DNA of 47,081 nucleotides from Flavobacteriales bacterium UBA1958. GTDB lineage: Bacteria; Bacteroidota; Bacteroidia; Flavobacteriales_D; Sanyastnellaceae. The stretch is from contig DDEI01000072.1 in the NCBI GenBank assembly GCA_002336675.1, positions 1-47,081 of the forward strand, written 5' to 3'. Below the pieces are notes generated by a model. That model had not been told where the DNA came from. It did not search any database and saw nothing but the letters and a program-made list of their open reading frames with translations. The position numbers and the translations under genes are program-made. Shown here in pieces: positions 39,401 through 47,081 of the stretch. The first letter of the stretch is position 1; every line of letters starts with the position of its first letter.

Positions 39401-40956
39401 TTGACACAGATGCAGCTAAGTCAACTTCTAATTTTTTCAGTGTAAGCGAACACCAAGATTCGCTAAACTTTTTAGCTCCAAAAGCGATTTATGACGTTAA
39501 GAATAGTATAATTACTGCCAATAGCGTTAAATTTATTGCGGTAGCTGACGCCAAAATTAGCCCTGATAGTGAAAGAGTTGTCATTTATAAAAGAGCTAAA
39601 ATGAAGACACTTGAAAATGCGGCAGTCCTAGCCAATTATGTGACTAAATACCATAAGATATTTAATGCTAATATTGATATCAAAGGAAGGTTAAATTATG
39701 AGGGATCTGGAGATTATACTTATATCGATAAAACTAGGGGGCAGCAAATTATTCACCTTGAGCAGATAGAAGTAGATACTACTGGTCAAACGATGGCTCT
39801 AGGAAATATTCCTGAGGATCTTGCATTTAAACTTAGCCCTAACTTTGAGTATCAGGGAAGCTTTAATTTAAAAGCTTCAACTAAAAATCTAACATTTAAA
39901 GGAGCAGTAAAAATTGTTCACGGATGCGAAGATATCCAAAAAAACTGGTTGAAATTTGAATCAGAAATAGATCCTGAACGAATTTTCATTCCATTAGATA
40001 CATCAATGAAAAGTATTACAGCTAGGAAGCTAACTGCAGGAGTCGTGATAGCAAACGAGTCGCCATATAAGACCTACGGAACATTTTTAAGTTCAGTTAA
40101 AGATAAAGATGATACTCCACTTCTTACGAGTGAAGGATTTCTATACTTCAACGAAGCTAAAAAAGTCTACCAAATTGGAACAAAAGAAAAAATAAACCAA
40201 CCCAATCTAGCTGGAAATTTGGTTGAATTGAACACCGAGAGCTGTGAGTTAACTGGTGATGGGAAAATTGATTTTCAAGGAAACCTTGGGATGCTTGGAG
40301 TTTCACAAGTTGGAAATATTACCTATAATACGATTACAAATAAGTCCTATATCGATGGAACCTGTGGAATAGATTTTTTCTTTGATGATAATCTAGCTAA
40401 GATTATCGCGAGCAAAATTCAAAAAAGTCAAGAATTGAATGCCTTGGATATCACTAAAACCAAATACGAAAAAGCGATAGTGGAAACATTGCCTCAAGCT
40501 GATGCAGACAAGCTAATCTCCGAATTAAATATCCAAGGCCAATTGAAGAAAATTCCCGAAGAGCTAAGATCTCTATTTTACTTTGCTGATGCCAAATGGT
40601 TATGGAATGAAGAAGACGAAGCTTTCCAGACTTTAGGAAAACTTGGTCTTATGAATATGGGAAAAAGAGAGGTGTTTCGATATGTAAAAGGGAAAATAGA
40701 AATTCAGAAAAAAAGGAGTTTTGATGTGTTTAATATGTACTTGGAAATAGAACCTAGTACCTGGTATTATTTTGAGAGTAAAAATGGTATTATGAGTATA
40801 ATTACATCGGATAAAGAATTTATTGCTGCACTTGCAGAAGTTAAAGAGGAAAAGAAAAGAACAAAGGGAGGAAAAGGCCAAAAGTTCTCTTATATGATGG
40901 TGGCTAGCAACAAGAAAAAAAATGATTTCATCGATAGGTTTGATGATTTAGATTAA
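36493..40956 (+). CDS. Giant secreted protein of unknown function (1,487 aa)
   Basis: It begins with a signal peptide (KKSILLIFLLGLINTAFSQ). Residues 20-150 are helical; from about 150 on the protein is almost all beta, with repeated short strands of the kind seen in LptA/OstA-like or AsmA-like lipid-transport proteins (for example LNYDGLQGNGELEFLTS, SLIDGSLTLQTTGMRGQGQMSF, APKAIYDVKNSIITANSVKF and GDGKIDFQGNLGMLG). A basic, lysine-rich C-terminal tail (KKRTKGGKGQK) is present. There is no lipobox, no T9SS tail and no transmembrane barrel signature that I can recognise. A periplasmic or outer-membrane-facing role in envelope assembly is a guess from the strand repeats. I do not recognise a named family. 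Confidence 0.85.
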   Translation: MKKSILLIFLLGLINTAFSQVKQVSSARLEFIEDLTNHFNYYKKKEGKKFIEDEFALAYTEESFNVSMHKSVVKISNLLLKNKVKVAPDFENWLKNLMAYSKSEKSEAYFNSWITFIEKLQDSKKTKKFTGEFMSISLSLFEENAFYNTPAIKWKTSSTKYFFEFDSIPSLIIPDGNLICFSRKDSSVILNTSGVYDFMKEQFYGDKGKVTWARAGLDPEKTYCEFGQYEVRIKGTAYVVDDVTFYNEYFDTPLKGVLKEKVLANKNAASANFPRFESSNQLLEIKQIFDKVDFSGGFTMSGNKLAGSGTDENPAQLIFYKDDLPFLKAQSKEYLIRPDRINSPKSSITFFLEKDSIFHPNLTLKFEDKSRALSLIKSEEGVSKAPFRNSYHDVDIFVDAIYWNIDDPLLTMGAVRGSSNQIAVLESFDFFKKERYRAMMGFQNTHPLISINDFTKESGKEKFHLSELSQYMKISSSQLDQLMIDLNNKGFVQFDINSRQCIIKQKLRNYITASGGNIDYDVLQFTSNTFGKENNAQLNLMNFDLLINGVGRVNLSDSQKVVILPSKEQVTLKKGRDFKCGGRVFAGNFEFIGKDYYFSYNDFTLGLNQVDSTRISIEDMESPKDIYGNRNQKKIKNVVEGIRGTLKIDAPNNKSGILVKDYPEYPILTSETDSYVYYDNKDIQGGVYNRDDFYYQIQPFMIDSLDNFQTSTMKFDGTLVSNIFPDIEEPLVIMDDFSLGLDKKTSSSGLPVYGGRGDFNDAIKLNYDGLQGNGELEFLTSLSSSDRFTFFPDSTKGITKSFINNESSSGADTPKTRAFEVNLAYFPIEQRLEATVLAEPIVFFEEEASLIDGSLTLQTTGMRGQGQMSFAGAELFSKDFTYKRRRILADTSGIKLQDQEKGSIAFRTDNVSADIDFDERMGEFNSNGDETKLELPANEYICYMDRFKWFMDDDKMELSSSRTAANDFVIDTDAAKSTSNFFSVSEHQDSLNFLAPKAIYDVKNSIITANSVKFIAVADAKISPDSERVVIYKRAKMKTLENAAVLANYVTKYHKIFNANIDIKGRLNYEGSGDYTYIDKTRGQQIIHLEQIEVDTTGQTMALGNIPEDLAFKLSPNFEYQGSFNLKASTKNLTFKGAVKIVHGCEDIQKNWLKFESEIDPERIFIPLDTSMKSITARKLTAGVVIANESPYKTYGTFLSSVKDKDDTPLLTSEGFLYFNEAKKVYQIGTKEKINQPNLAGNLVELNTESCELTGDGKIDFQGNLGMLGVSQVGNITYNTITNKSYIDGTCGIDFFFDDNLAKIIASKIQKSQELNALDITKTKYEKAIVETLPQADADKLISELNIQGQLKKIPEELRSLFYFADAKWLWNEEDEAFQTLGKLGLMNMGKREVFRYVKGKIEIQKKRSFDVFNMYLEIEPSTWYYFESKNGIMSIITSDKEFIAALAEVKEEKKRTKGGKGQKFSYMMVASNKKKNDFIDRFDDLD

Positions 40957-40983
40957 GGTATATTCAAGCTATAATTGGTCACA

Positions 40984-43020
40984 ATGTCTCATAATTACGA
41001 AAAATTATTTCAACCCTTAGATTTGGGATTCACCTCCATTAAAAACCGTGTGATTATGGGTTCTATGCACACTGGTTTGGAGGAAGAGAAAGGAGGGTAT
41101 GAAAAAATGGCTGTCTTCTATGGGGAAAGAGCTAAAGGAGGTGTTGGTCTTATCGTAACTGGAGGAGTTTCACCCAGTATCAGTGGCTGGGTCAGTCCTT
41201 TTTCTATCAAACTCACCTCCAATCACGAGGCTAGAAAACATAAGCGAATTACAGACGTAGTTCATAAGAATGAAGGAAAAATATGCATGCAAATCCTTCA
41301 CTCTGGCAGGTATGGCTACCATCCGTTTTGTGTGGCACCGAGTAAAATAAAATCTCCTATATCAAAATTTACTCCTAGAGCATTAAGTACTTCTGGTGTT
41401 AGAAGAACAGTGAAAAGCTTCGTTAAATGCGCGAGACTTGCACATAAAGCTGGATATGATGGGGTAGAAGTTATGGGTTCTGAAGGTTATTTGATTAATG
41501 AGTTTCTAGTAACCAAGACGAATAAAAGGACAGATGAGTATGGAGGCTCCTATGAAAACAGAATGAAGTTTCCTTTAGAAATTATTAAAGGGATAAGAAA
41601 AGAACTAGGAGAGGAGTTTATTATTATCTACAGGCTTAGTATGTTGGATTTAGTAGATGAAGGAAGTACTTGGGCTGAAATAGTCACTCTGGCTAAAGAA
41701 GTCCAAAAGGCTGGAGCCAACATAATAAATACTGGAATTGGATGGCATGAAGCTAGAGTTCCTACCATAGCTACATCTGTCCCCCGAGGAGCGTTTTCAT
41801 GGGTTACCCAGAGGCTAATGGGAGAAGTGAGCATTCCGCTTATTACCACCAATAGAATTAATACTCCCGAGAAAGCCAATAGCATTCTAGAAAAAGGGCA
41901 TGCTGACATGATTTCGATGGCAAGGCCATTTTTAGCTGATGCATATTTCATGAATAAAGCCAAGGAGAATATTTCTGAAGAAATAAACACTTGTATAGGA
42001 TGTAATCAAGCCTGCTTAGATCACATCTTCAAACAAAAAACGGCTTCTTGTCTAGTAAATCCGAGAGCATGCAGAGAAATAGAATTTGACACACTTAAAT
42101 CAGTAAATAGAACAACTAAAAAAATAGTAGTCGTAGGCGCAGGCCCTGCTGGGTTAGCATTTTCTGTAGAAGCGGCTAAGTTAGGGCATCAAGTAACTTT
42201 AGTAGACCGCTCATCAGAGATTGGGGGGCAATTTAATTTAGCTAAAAAAGTTGCAGGGAAAGAGGAGTTTCATGAAACTCTCCGTTATTTCCAAGTAATG
42301 CTGGACAAGTATAATGTAGAGGTTTTATTAAATACGAATGTAAATGTAGACTTGATCAAATCACTCTCTCCAGATGAAGTAGTGGTTAGTACAGGAGTAA
42401 TACCCCGAAAACTATCGATTGAAGGAGCGAGTCTGCCAAGTGTAATCAGCTATTATGATTTGATTACCAAGAACATTCCTGTAGGGAAAAAAGTGGTGAT
42501 AATTGGTGCCGGAGGAATTGGGTTTGATGTGGCAGAATTTCTATTACACGAACCTATGGATGACTCGGAGGAGGGCATCAATCAATTCTTAGCAGATTGG
42601 GGAGTAGACACCCAATATAAACATGGTGGAGCACTTCTTGAAAAAACAGAAAAGCATGCTCCAAAGTGTGAAATAACACTGCTTCAAAGAAAGCCAGGGA
42701 AACTAGGAGCCAACCTCGGTAAAACAACTGGATGGATCCATAGGGCAGGTTTGAAGAAGTCAGGAGTTACAATGTTAGCAGGGTTAACCTACGAGAAGAT
42801 CACAGAGGAGGGTTTATGGATTAATCAAAAAGGAGAATCCAAATTGATAGTATGCGATAATATTATAATTTGTGCTGGACAGCTTCCTGCCAATAAACTG
42901 AAAGAGGAATTAGACAACTCAGGGATATCAAATCATATAATCGGTGGAGCGCGAAAGGCAGCTGAACTAGACGCTAAAGCAGCCATAGAAGAAGGGACTT
43001 TTCTAGCTTATTCAATTTAG
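40984..43020 (+). CDS. NADH:flavin oxidoreductase / 2,4-dienoyl-CoA reductase-like (FadH type)
   Basis: About 678 aa. Residues 1 to about 340 form an old-yellow-enzyme TIM barrel that binds FMN (NRVIMGSMHTGLEE, ILHSGRYGY, GYDGVEVMGSEGYLINEFL, KRTDEYGGS). CIGCNQACLDHIF followed by SCLVNPRAC supplies four cysteines for a 4Fe-4S cluster. The C-terminal part is an FAD/NAD(P) module (VVVGAGPAGLAFSVEAAKLG and VVIIGAGGIGFDVAEFL). This matches 2,4-dienoyl-CoA reductase, which removes double bonds in beta-oxidation of unsaturated fatty acids; related enzymes act on other enones. The ATG at 40984 is preferred over a TTG at 40975. Confidence 0.9.
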   Translation: MSHNYEKLFQPLDLGFTSIKNRVIMGSMHTGLEEEKGGYEKMAVFYGERAKGGVGLIVTGGVSPSISGWVSPFSIKLTSNHEARKHKRITDVVHKNEGKICMQILHSGRYGYHPFCVAPSKIKSPISKFTPRALSTSGVRRTVKSFVKCARLAHKAGYDGVEVMGSEGYLINEFLVTKTNKRTDEYGGSYENRMKFPLEIIKGIRKELGEEFIIIYRLSMLDLVDEGSTWAEIVTLAKEVQKAGANIINTGIGWHEARVPTIATSVPRGAFSWVTQRLMGEVSIPLITTNRINTPEKANSILEKGHADMISMARPFLADAYFMNKAKENISEEINTCIGCNQACLDHIFKQKTASCLVNPRACREIEFDTLKSVNRTTKKIVVVGAGPAGLAFSVEAAKLGHQVTLVDRSSEIGGQFNLAKKVAGKEEFHETLRYFQVMLDKYNVEVLLNTNVNVDLIKSLSPDEVVVSTGVIPRKLSIEGASLPSVISYYDLITKNIPVGKKVVIIGAGGIGFDVAEFLLHEPMDDSEEGINQFLADWGVDTQYKHGGALLEKTEKHAPKCEITLLQRKPGKLGANLGKTTGWIHRAGLKKSGVTMLAGLTYEKITEEGLWINQKGESKLIVCDNIIICAGQLPANKLKEELDNSGISNHIIGGARKAAELDAKAAIEEGTFLAYSI

Positions 43021-43068
43021 TAACAATTCCTTTTACATGTGCAATTCTTCATACCATAGCAATAGTCC

Positions 43069-43076
43069 TAAATTTG
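43069..43076 (+). promoter_or_regulatory. -7 box of the EamA transporter gene
   Basis: TAAATTTG matches TAnnTTTG and lies 31 bases upstream of the GTG start at 43108. No clear -33 TTG is present. Confidence 0.4.
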
Positions 43077-43107
43077 CTTAATGTTTATTACCTGTTAAAT
43101 TAAGTAA

Positions 43108-43968
43108 GTGAATAAAGCCATAGGATTTATCCTAATCTCTGTCGTATCTTTTTCTATCGTAAATGTTTTCGTCAAACTTCTGATAACACAGGGTTTACCG
43201 GCACATGAGTTAGTTCTTTTTCGTTCGCTCGTTTCTATAACTTTCTGCATATACATCATTAAAAAGAGGAGGATACCGTTTTTTGGAGTAAATAAAAAAT
43301 GGTTAATAGCCCGTGGTCTTTTTGGAACCACAGCGCTACTCATGTTTTTTCTTACACTTAAAGATCTATCGCTGGCAGTAGCTACTACTGTTCAGTATTT
43401 ATCTCCAATTTTCACTATTATTTTTGCCATTTATTTGAATGGACAGAAAATAAAGCTTGTTCAATCCCTCTTCTTTTTGATATCATTTTTAGGTATATTC
43501 ATAATGAAAGCAGATGATTTCTTTTTCAGTGAAGGCTCCATGTCATGGATTCCGATTCTACTGGGGTTAGGAAGCGCCATCTTAAGCGGAATGGCATATA
43601 ATTCTATTATTAAATGTAAAACCACAGAGGCACCTATAACCATTGTTATGTATTTCCCTTTGATAGCTATTCCTATTATGTCTATTTGGAGTTTATTTGA
43701 TTTTGTAATGCCTGTCGGTATTCAATGGCTTTACATTCTATTATTAGGCTGTTTTACTCAGGTAGCTCAAGTATCAATGACTAGAGCCCTAACTTCTGAA
43801 AAGGCCTCTGTGGTAACACCATACAAATACACAGGAAGTATTTTCGCAGTAAGTTTCGGTATGATTTTCTTTGAAGAATATCTGTCTTGGACCGTCTTTT
43901 TAGGAATTATCGTAGTCTTGTTTGGAATTCTGACAAATACTTTCTACGAAAGAAAAGTTCGCACATAA
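43108..43968 (+). CDS. EamA/DMT-family membrane transporter
   Basis: A 286-aa inner-membrane protein with about ten hydrophobic helices in two EamA halves; each half ends with the loop and helix typical of drug/metabolite transporters (LSLAVATTVQYLSPIFTIIFA in the first half; EKASVVTPYKYTGSIFAV and FFEEYLSWTVFLGIIVVLFG in the second). The GTG start is 31 bases after a -7 box. Substrate unknown; members export metabolites such as amino acids or nucleosides. It appears to be a single-gene unit. Confidence 0.9.
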   Translation: MNKAIGFILISVVSFSIVNVFVKLLITQGLPAHELVLFRSLVSITFCIYIIKKRRIPFFGVNKKWLIARGLFGTTALLMFFLTLKDLSLAVATTVQYLSPIFTIIFAIYLNGQKIKLVQSLFFLISFLGIFIMKADDFFFSEGSMSWIPILLGLGSAILSGMAYNSIIKCKTTEAPITIVMYFPLIAIPIMSIWSLFDFVMPVGIQWLYILLLGCFTQVAQVSMTRALTSEKASVVTPYKYTGSIFAVSFGMIFFEEYLSWTVFLGIIVVLFGILTNTFYERKVRT

Positions 43969-44054
43969 GCCATTTACCAATATTCACATTTATTGGTTTT
44001 AATCTTTAAAGAAATTCACACTCTTCTTTGGCTATCCGGCTTAATTTCGTGCTC

Positions 44055-46547
44055 ATGAATTCTAGTACTAGAATAGCATTCCTTTCTATCTTCATTTTAT
44101 TAGGCAGCGTTGCAAAGCTTAATTCTCAAACCTATGAAAAGAAGACACTTTGTGCAAAAAAAATAGAGAACGTACCTAAAATAGACGGAGATTTATCAGA
44201 CGAGGCATGGAATGGTGCTGAAATAGCCGGAGAATTTATAACGCTCTCTCCCTATCCAGATAGACAGCCTTATCAGAAAACCGAGGTAAAGATCTTGTAT
44301 GATAACGAATCACTCTACATAGGAGCCTATATGTATGACACATCACCAGATAGCATTCTAAAGCAGTTAACAATAAGAGATAGACTTGATAATTCTGACT
44401 ATTTCTCGGTTTCGTTAGGTTGTTTTCAAGATGGTCAGAATGGTTTTAAATTTGGTATCACTCCTTCTGGAGTACAAATAGATGCTCGCCTAGGAATTGA
44501 TGACGAAGATGAAAGCTGGAATGCAGTGTGGCAGTGTAATACTAAAATTACAGACAAAGGCTGGATCGCAGAGTATAAAATCCCATACGCAGCGCTTAGA
44601 TTTCCTGATTTACCAGAACAAAGTTGGGACATTAACTTTAACAGAACCATTCGTAGAGTTCGAGAGGAGAGCTTGTGGAGACCCAAAAACCCAGCTATTG
44701 AAGGATTTATTAATCAGATGGGAGAGTTAACTTGTATTACCGGAATTAAGCCCCCAGTAAGACTCGCTTTTTTTCCATATCTCACAGGTTATTATGATGT
44801 TTTCCCGAACAGTGACGGTGGAACTACCAAAGGCTTCTCTTACACAGGTGGATTGGATATTAAACATGGAATTACTGATGCCTTTACATTGGACGCTACA
44901 GTAATACCTGACTTTGGTCAAGTCGCATTTGATGCACAGGTTCTTAATTTAAGCCCCTTCGAGGTTTACTTTAATGAAAACAGAGCTTTCTTCACAGAAG
45001 GGACGGAGCTGTTTCAAAAAGGGGAGCTTTTTTACAGCAGAAGAATAGGAGGGAGGCCAATAAATATTGACGTTTTAGACGAAATAGCCGAAACAGACTC
45101 TATTATCTCATATAAAACCGAGGTACAATTGTTAAATGCTTCTAAGGTTAGTGGCAGAACTAAAAACGGCTTAGGAATAGGGATTTTAAACGGGATTACT
45201 GCTAGAGAAGTAGCTAAAATTGAAGATGCAGAAGGAGCTAAGTATGAGCTAGAAACAGCTCCGCTAACTAATTATAATGTTCTCGTTTTTGACCAGAACC
45301 TTAGAAATAATAGTTCGGCTACAGTAATTAATACTAATGTTCTCCGAAGCGGGAGTACTTATGACGCGAATGTGACAGCATTAGAGTTCGACTTAAATAA
45401 CAAGAAGAACTCGGCATCATTATCAGGAAACGCTGCTGTAAGTCAATTTTCTAATGGAGGACCTTCCAAAGATCCAGGCGTGAGATATGAATTATTCTAT
45501 GATAAAACTGGCGGGAAGCTAAATTATGGGTCTGGGTTTATGACCTTAGATAAAAATTTCGAGATTAACGATTTAGGCTTTAACACACAGAATAATGTAT
45601 TCAATGCGAATGGGTATATTAAATGGAATCAGTATGAACCGTTTTGGAAGCTAAACAAGGCTAGATGCGAATTTTCTTGTGATTATAACAGGTTAAATTC
45701 TCCAAATGAATTTACTGAGTTGCTCTTGGATTTTGAGTTCTTTGCCGTTAATAAATCATTCACTGCATTCGGAGGAGGAACCTCCCTAAGCCCTTATGGG
45801 TATAAAGATTACTTCGAACCTCGAGAAGAAGGAAGGTATTTCAACTGGCCTACCCAACAAGATTTTTCTCTTTGGGTTAGTTCTGACTACAGAAAGATAT
45901 TCGCTTGTGACATTAGAGGTTGGGCTACCACCACTGGCATAGAAGGGTTTTATTCTGCTAACTATCGAATAGAACCTAGGGTTAGAGTAAGCGATAGGTT
46001 AATGTTAAGGTACGTATACAGCAGGCAGAATGCATACAATCAAAGAGGATACGCTGGAGGGGTATTAGTTGATGAAGCTCCAGCAGAATTGGAGGATCAA
46101 ATTATTTTTGGGAGAAGAGATAGAATCACCCACACGAACGTATTCTTTGTAGATTACATTATGACTAACAGAATGGGGTTCTCGGCTAACCTTCGCCATT
46201 ACTGGAGTCATGCTAGCTATAAGGAGTTTTACCAGCTTAATTTTGATGGTGGTCTAGATGCTACTTCCTATAATCCCTACAGAGAAGATGGCTCTACATT
46301 AAATGACAATAGCTTTAATGCATTAACGTTAGATGCTGTGTTTAAATGGGTGTTTAGTCCTGGGTCAGAATTAAGTGCGGTGTACAAAATCGGAATATTT
46401 GGATCTGAAGATGAAGTTCCAGACACGTTTGCAGGAAATTTAGACGACACCTTTAACCTTCCTAATTCAAATAGTTTCAGCATTCGGCTGAGTTATTATA
46501 TAGATTGGCTGGATATAAAAAATGGCGGACAACGGGTGAAAAACTAA
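44055..46547 (+). CDS. DUF5916 secreted protein with CBM9-like N-terminal domain
   Basis: About 830 aa. The ATG at 44055 gives a signal peptide (RIAFLSIFILLGSVAKLNSQ); a TTG at 44028 would add nine residues. Residues about 35-230 are a carbohydrate-binding-family-9-like domain (KIDGDLSDEAW, EVKILYDNESLYIGAYMYD, GFKFGITPSGVQIDARL, WIAEYKIPYAALRFP). The rest is the DUF5916 region, beginning with GGLDIKHGITDAFTLDATVIPDFGQV, read in two parts, and NENRAFFTEGTELFQ, then alternating strands that look like an outer-membrane beta-barrel ending in LSYYIDWL. The family is common in Bacteroidota; function unknown. Confidence 0.87.
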   Translation: MNSSTRIAFLSIFILLGSVAKLNSQTYEKKTLCAKKIENVPKIDGDLSDEAWNGAEIAGEFITLSPYPDRQPYQKTEVKILYDNESLYIGAYMYDTSPDSILKQLTIRDRLDNSDYFSVSLGCFQDGQNGFKFGITPSGVQIDARLGIDDEDESWNAVWQCNTKITDKGWIAEYKIPYAALRFPDLPEQSWDINFNRTIRRVREESLWRPKNPAIEGFINQMGELTCITGIKPPVRLAFFPYLTGYYDVFPNSDGGTTKGFSYTGGLDIKHGITDAFTLDATVIPDFGQVAFDAQVLNLSPFEVYFNENRAFFTEGTELFQKGELFYSRRIGGRPINIDVLDEIAETDSIISYKTEVQLLNASKVSGRTKNGLGIGILNGITAREVAKIEDAEGAKYELETAPLTNYNVLVFDQNLRNNSSATVINTNVLRSGSTYDANVTALEFDLNNKKNSASLSGNAAVSQFSNGGPSKDPGVRYELFYDKTGGKLNYGSGFMTLDKNFEINDLGFNTQNNVFNANGYIKWNQYEPFWKLNKARCEFSCDYNRLNSPNEFTELLLDFEFFAVNKSFTAFGGGTSLSPYGYKDYFEPREEGRYFNWPTQQDFSLWVSSDYRKIFACDIRGWATTTGIEGFYSANYRIEPRVRVSDRLMLRYVYSRQNAYNQRGYAGGVLVDEAPAELEDQIIFGRRDRITHTNVFFVDYIMTNRMGFSANLRHYWSHASYKEFYQLNFDGGLDATSYNPYREDGSTLNDNSFNALTLDAVFKWVFSPGSELSAVYKIGIFGSEDEVPDTFAGNLDDTFNLPNSNSFSIRLSYYIDWLDIKNGGQRVKN

Positions 46548-46585
46548 CTAGGAAGTAGCTAATCATCAATCATCTAAAATGAGTG

Positions 46586-47081
46586 TTACTTAGCTCCATC
46601 TATTATACCCCACACGAGTTCTTTGCTCATGGCTCTTCCAGCTGCTTTTTCCTTAATCTCAGCAAATGAAATTCTGAAATCACACCCCGCTTTATGATCA
46701 GTGCAGCCAAAAGCAGCATTTCCTTTCACCACTTCACCTTTACCACATTTAGGACAGGTCCTGTCATTCGCCTTATCCAAAGGAGCAGAACCCTCAAGTA
46801 TTAACTGGAAAGCATCATCAAACTTAACCACTCCATCCACTTTGGAGTCTCCAGAAGTAAAGCCTTTTAGTTTTACGGTGCTGCCTTTAAGAATCAGTCG
46901 CTCTATCTGTTTATCAGAAATCTTTTTATCCATAAATGAAAACGGGACTCTAAAATCACAACCGTCTTTATATTGATTACAACCATAGGCTGATTTCCCT
47001 TTCATTACAGAGCCTTTCGAACACTTAGGACAATTGGCATTTCCTAATCCAGAAGGTTTCGCTTTTTTACCAGCAGGTTTA
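46586..47081 (-). CDS. Type IA DNA topoisomerase, C-terminal zinc-ribbon repeats, 5'-truncated
   Basis: The minus-strand frame is open to the window edge, so this is only the C-terminal end (165 codons). It holds two CPKCG-type units: NCPKCSKGSVMKGKSAYGCN followed by CDFRVPF, and TCPKCGKGEVVKGNAAFGC followed by CDFRISF. Between them is a KKISDKQIERLILKGST segment of the topoisomerase C-terminal repeat type. This tail is typical of Bacteroidota topoisomerase III (TopB) and is also found on TopA; TopB is slightly preferred. The ATG at 47005 is internal, not a start. It converges on the DUF5916 gene with 38 bp between stops. Confidence 0.82.
   Translation of the reverse strand, partial: KPAGKKAKPSGLGNANCPKCSKGSVMKGKSAYGCNQYKDGCDFRVPFSFMDKKISDKQIERLILKGSTVKLKGFTSGDSKVDGVVKFDDAFQLILEGSAPLDKANDRTCPKCGKGEVVKGNAAFGCTDHKAGCDFRISFAEIKEKAAGRAMSKELVWGIIDGAK

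Noticed and set aside
41628..41990. Minus-strand 120-aa frame inside the OYE-family gene
   Set aside because: Antisense shadow of the TIM-barrel region; no promoter or protein-family signal.
1..47081. Mobile elements, CRISPR arrays, toxin-antitoxin or phage-defence systems
   Set aside because: No transposase, integrase, terminal inverted repeats, regularly spaced direct repeats or recognisable defence proteins were seen; composition and gene order look like ordinary chromosome throughout.

Overview
The window looks like a chromosomal segment of an aerobic, pigmented Bacteroidota bacterium, most likely a marine member of the Flavobacteriia/Cytophagia grade. Support: DNA of roughly 38-40 % GC, several TAnnTTTG -7 promoter boxes, frequent TTG starts, and lineage-typical families (DUF4249, DUF5916, long NusB, DUF6952-like, DUF1543, S37 peptidase lipoprotein). 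I see no rRNA, tRNA, CRISPR, IS element or phage gene.

Layout. 1-2.6 kb: the end of a TPR protein, then a peroxide-defence operon (2-Cys peroxiredoxin, thioredoxin, DUF6952-like). 2.7-12.8 kb: a light/pigment region. A plus-strand operon (CrtD-type carotenoid desaturase, CruF hydratase, methyltransferase) faces a minus-strand gene string: TIGR03643, FAD-domain-first photolyase-like protein, second photolyase/cryptochrome, flavin reductase, 125-bp gap, DUF2256 zinc-ribbon protein (49 aa), third photolyase of the FeS-BCP lineage without its Fe-S cysteines, DUF3050, CrtA-like carotenoid oxygenase. 12.8-15.4 kb: pentapeptide-repeat protein, RlmF, a small secreted protein and a possible gene remnant. 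15.4-26.9 kb: a complete C5 heme pathway (hemL, hemB, hemF, hemE, a hemC-hemD fusion, hemA on minus; AraC-type regulator, hemH, hemG on plus). 27-33 kb: threonine aldolase, S37 peptidase, DivIC/FtsB, DUF1543, MuiA-like and DUF4249 proteins. 33-36 kb: leucine dehydrogenase, nusB, DUF1573, yajC. 36.5-47 kb: a 1,487-aa secreted protein of unknown function, an old-yellow-enzyme dienoyl-CoA-reductase-like protein, an EamA transporter, a DUF5916 protein and the C-terminus of a type IA topoisomerase.

How it fits together. The carotenoid genes supply the acyclic-end modifications of a myxol/saproxanthin-type pigment (CruF 1'-hydration, CrtD 3',4'-desaturation, CrtA-type 2'-oxidation). They share a neighbourhood with flavin photoreceptor/repair proteins, which suggests a light-protection island. 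The heme cluster covers every step from glutamyl-tRNA to protoheme and carries its own candidate regulator beside the hemA promoter.

Most notable observations: (i) the 10-mer GCGTTGCAAW occurs 12 times, mostly inside genes, as if selected at DNA level; (ii) two genes (hemG and a photolyase) have intact N-termini but no ATG/GTG/TTG, both with ATT in the expected place; (iii) three divergent photolyase paralogues, one apparently domain-permuted and one lacking all Fe-S ligands; (iv) HemC and HemD joined by a charged linker with four SIKRT-like repeats.
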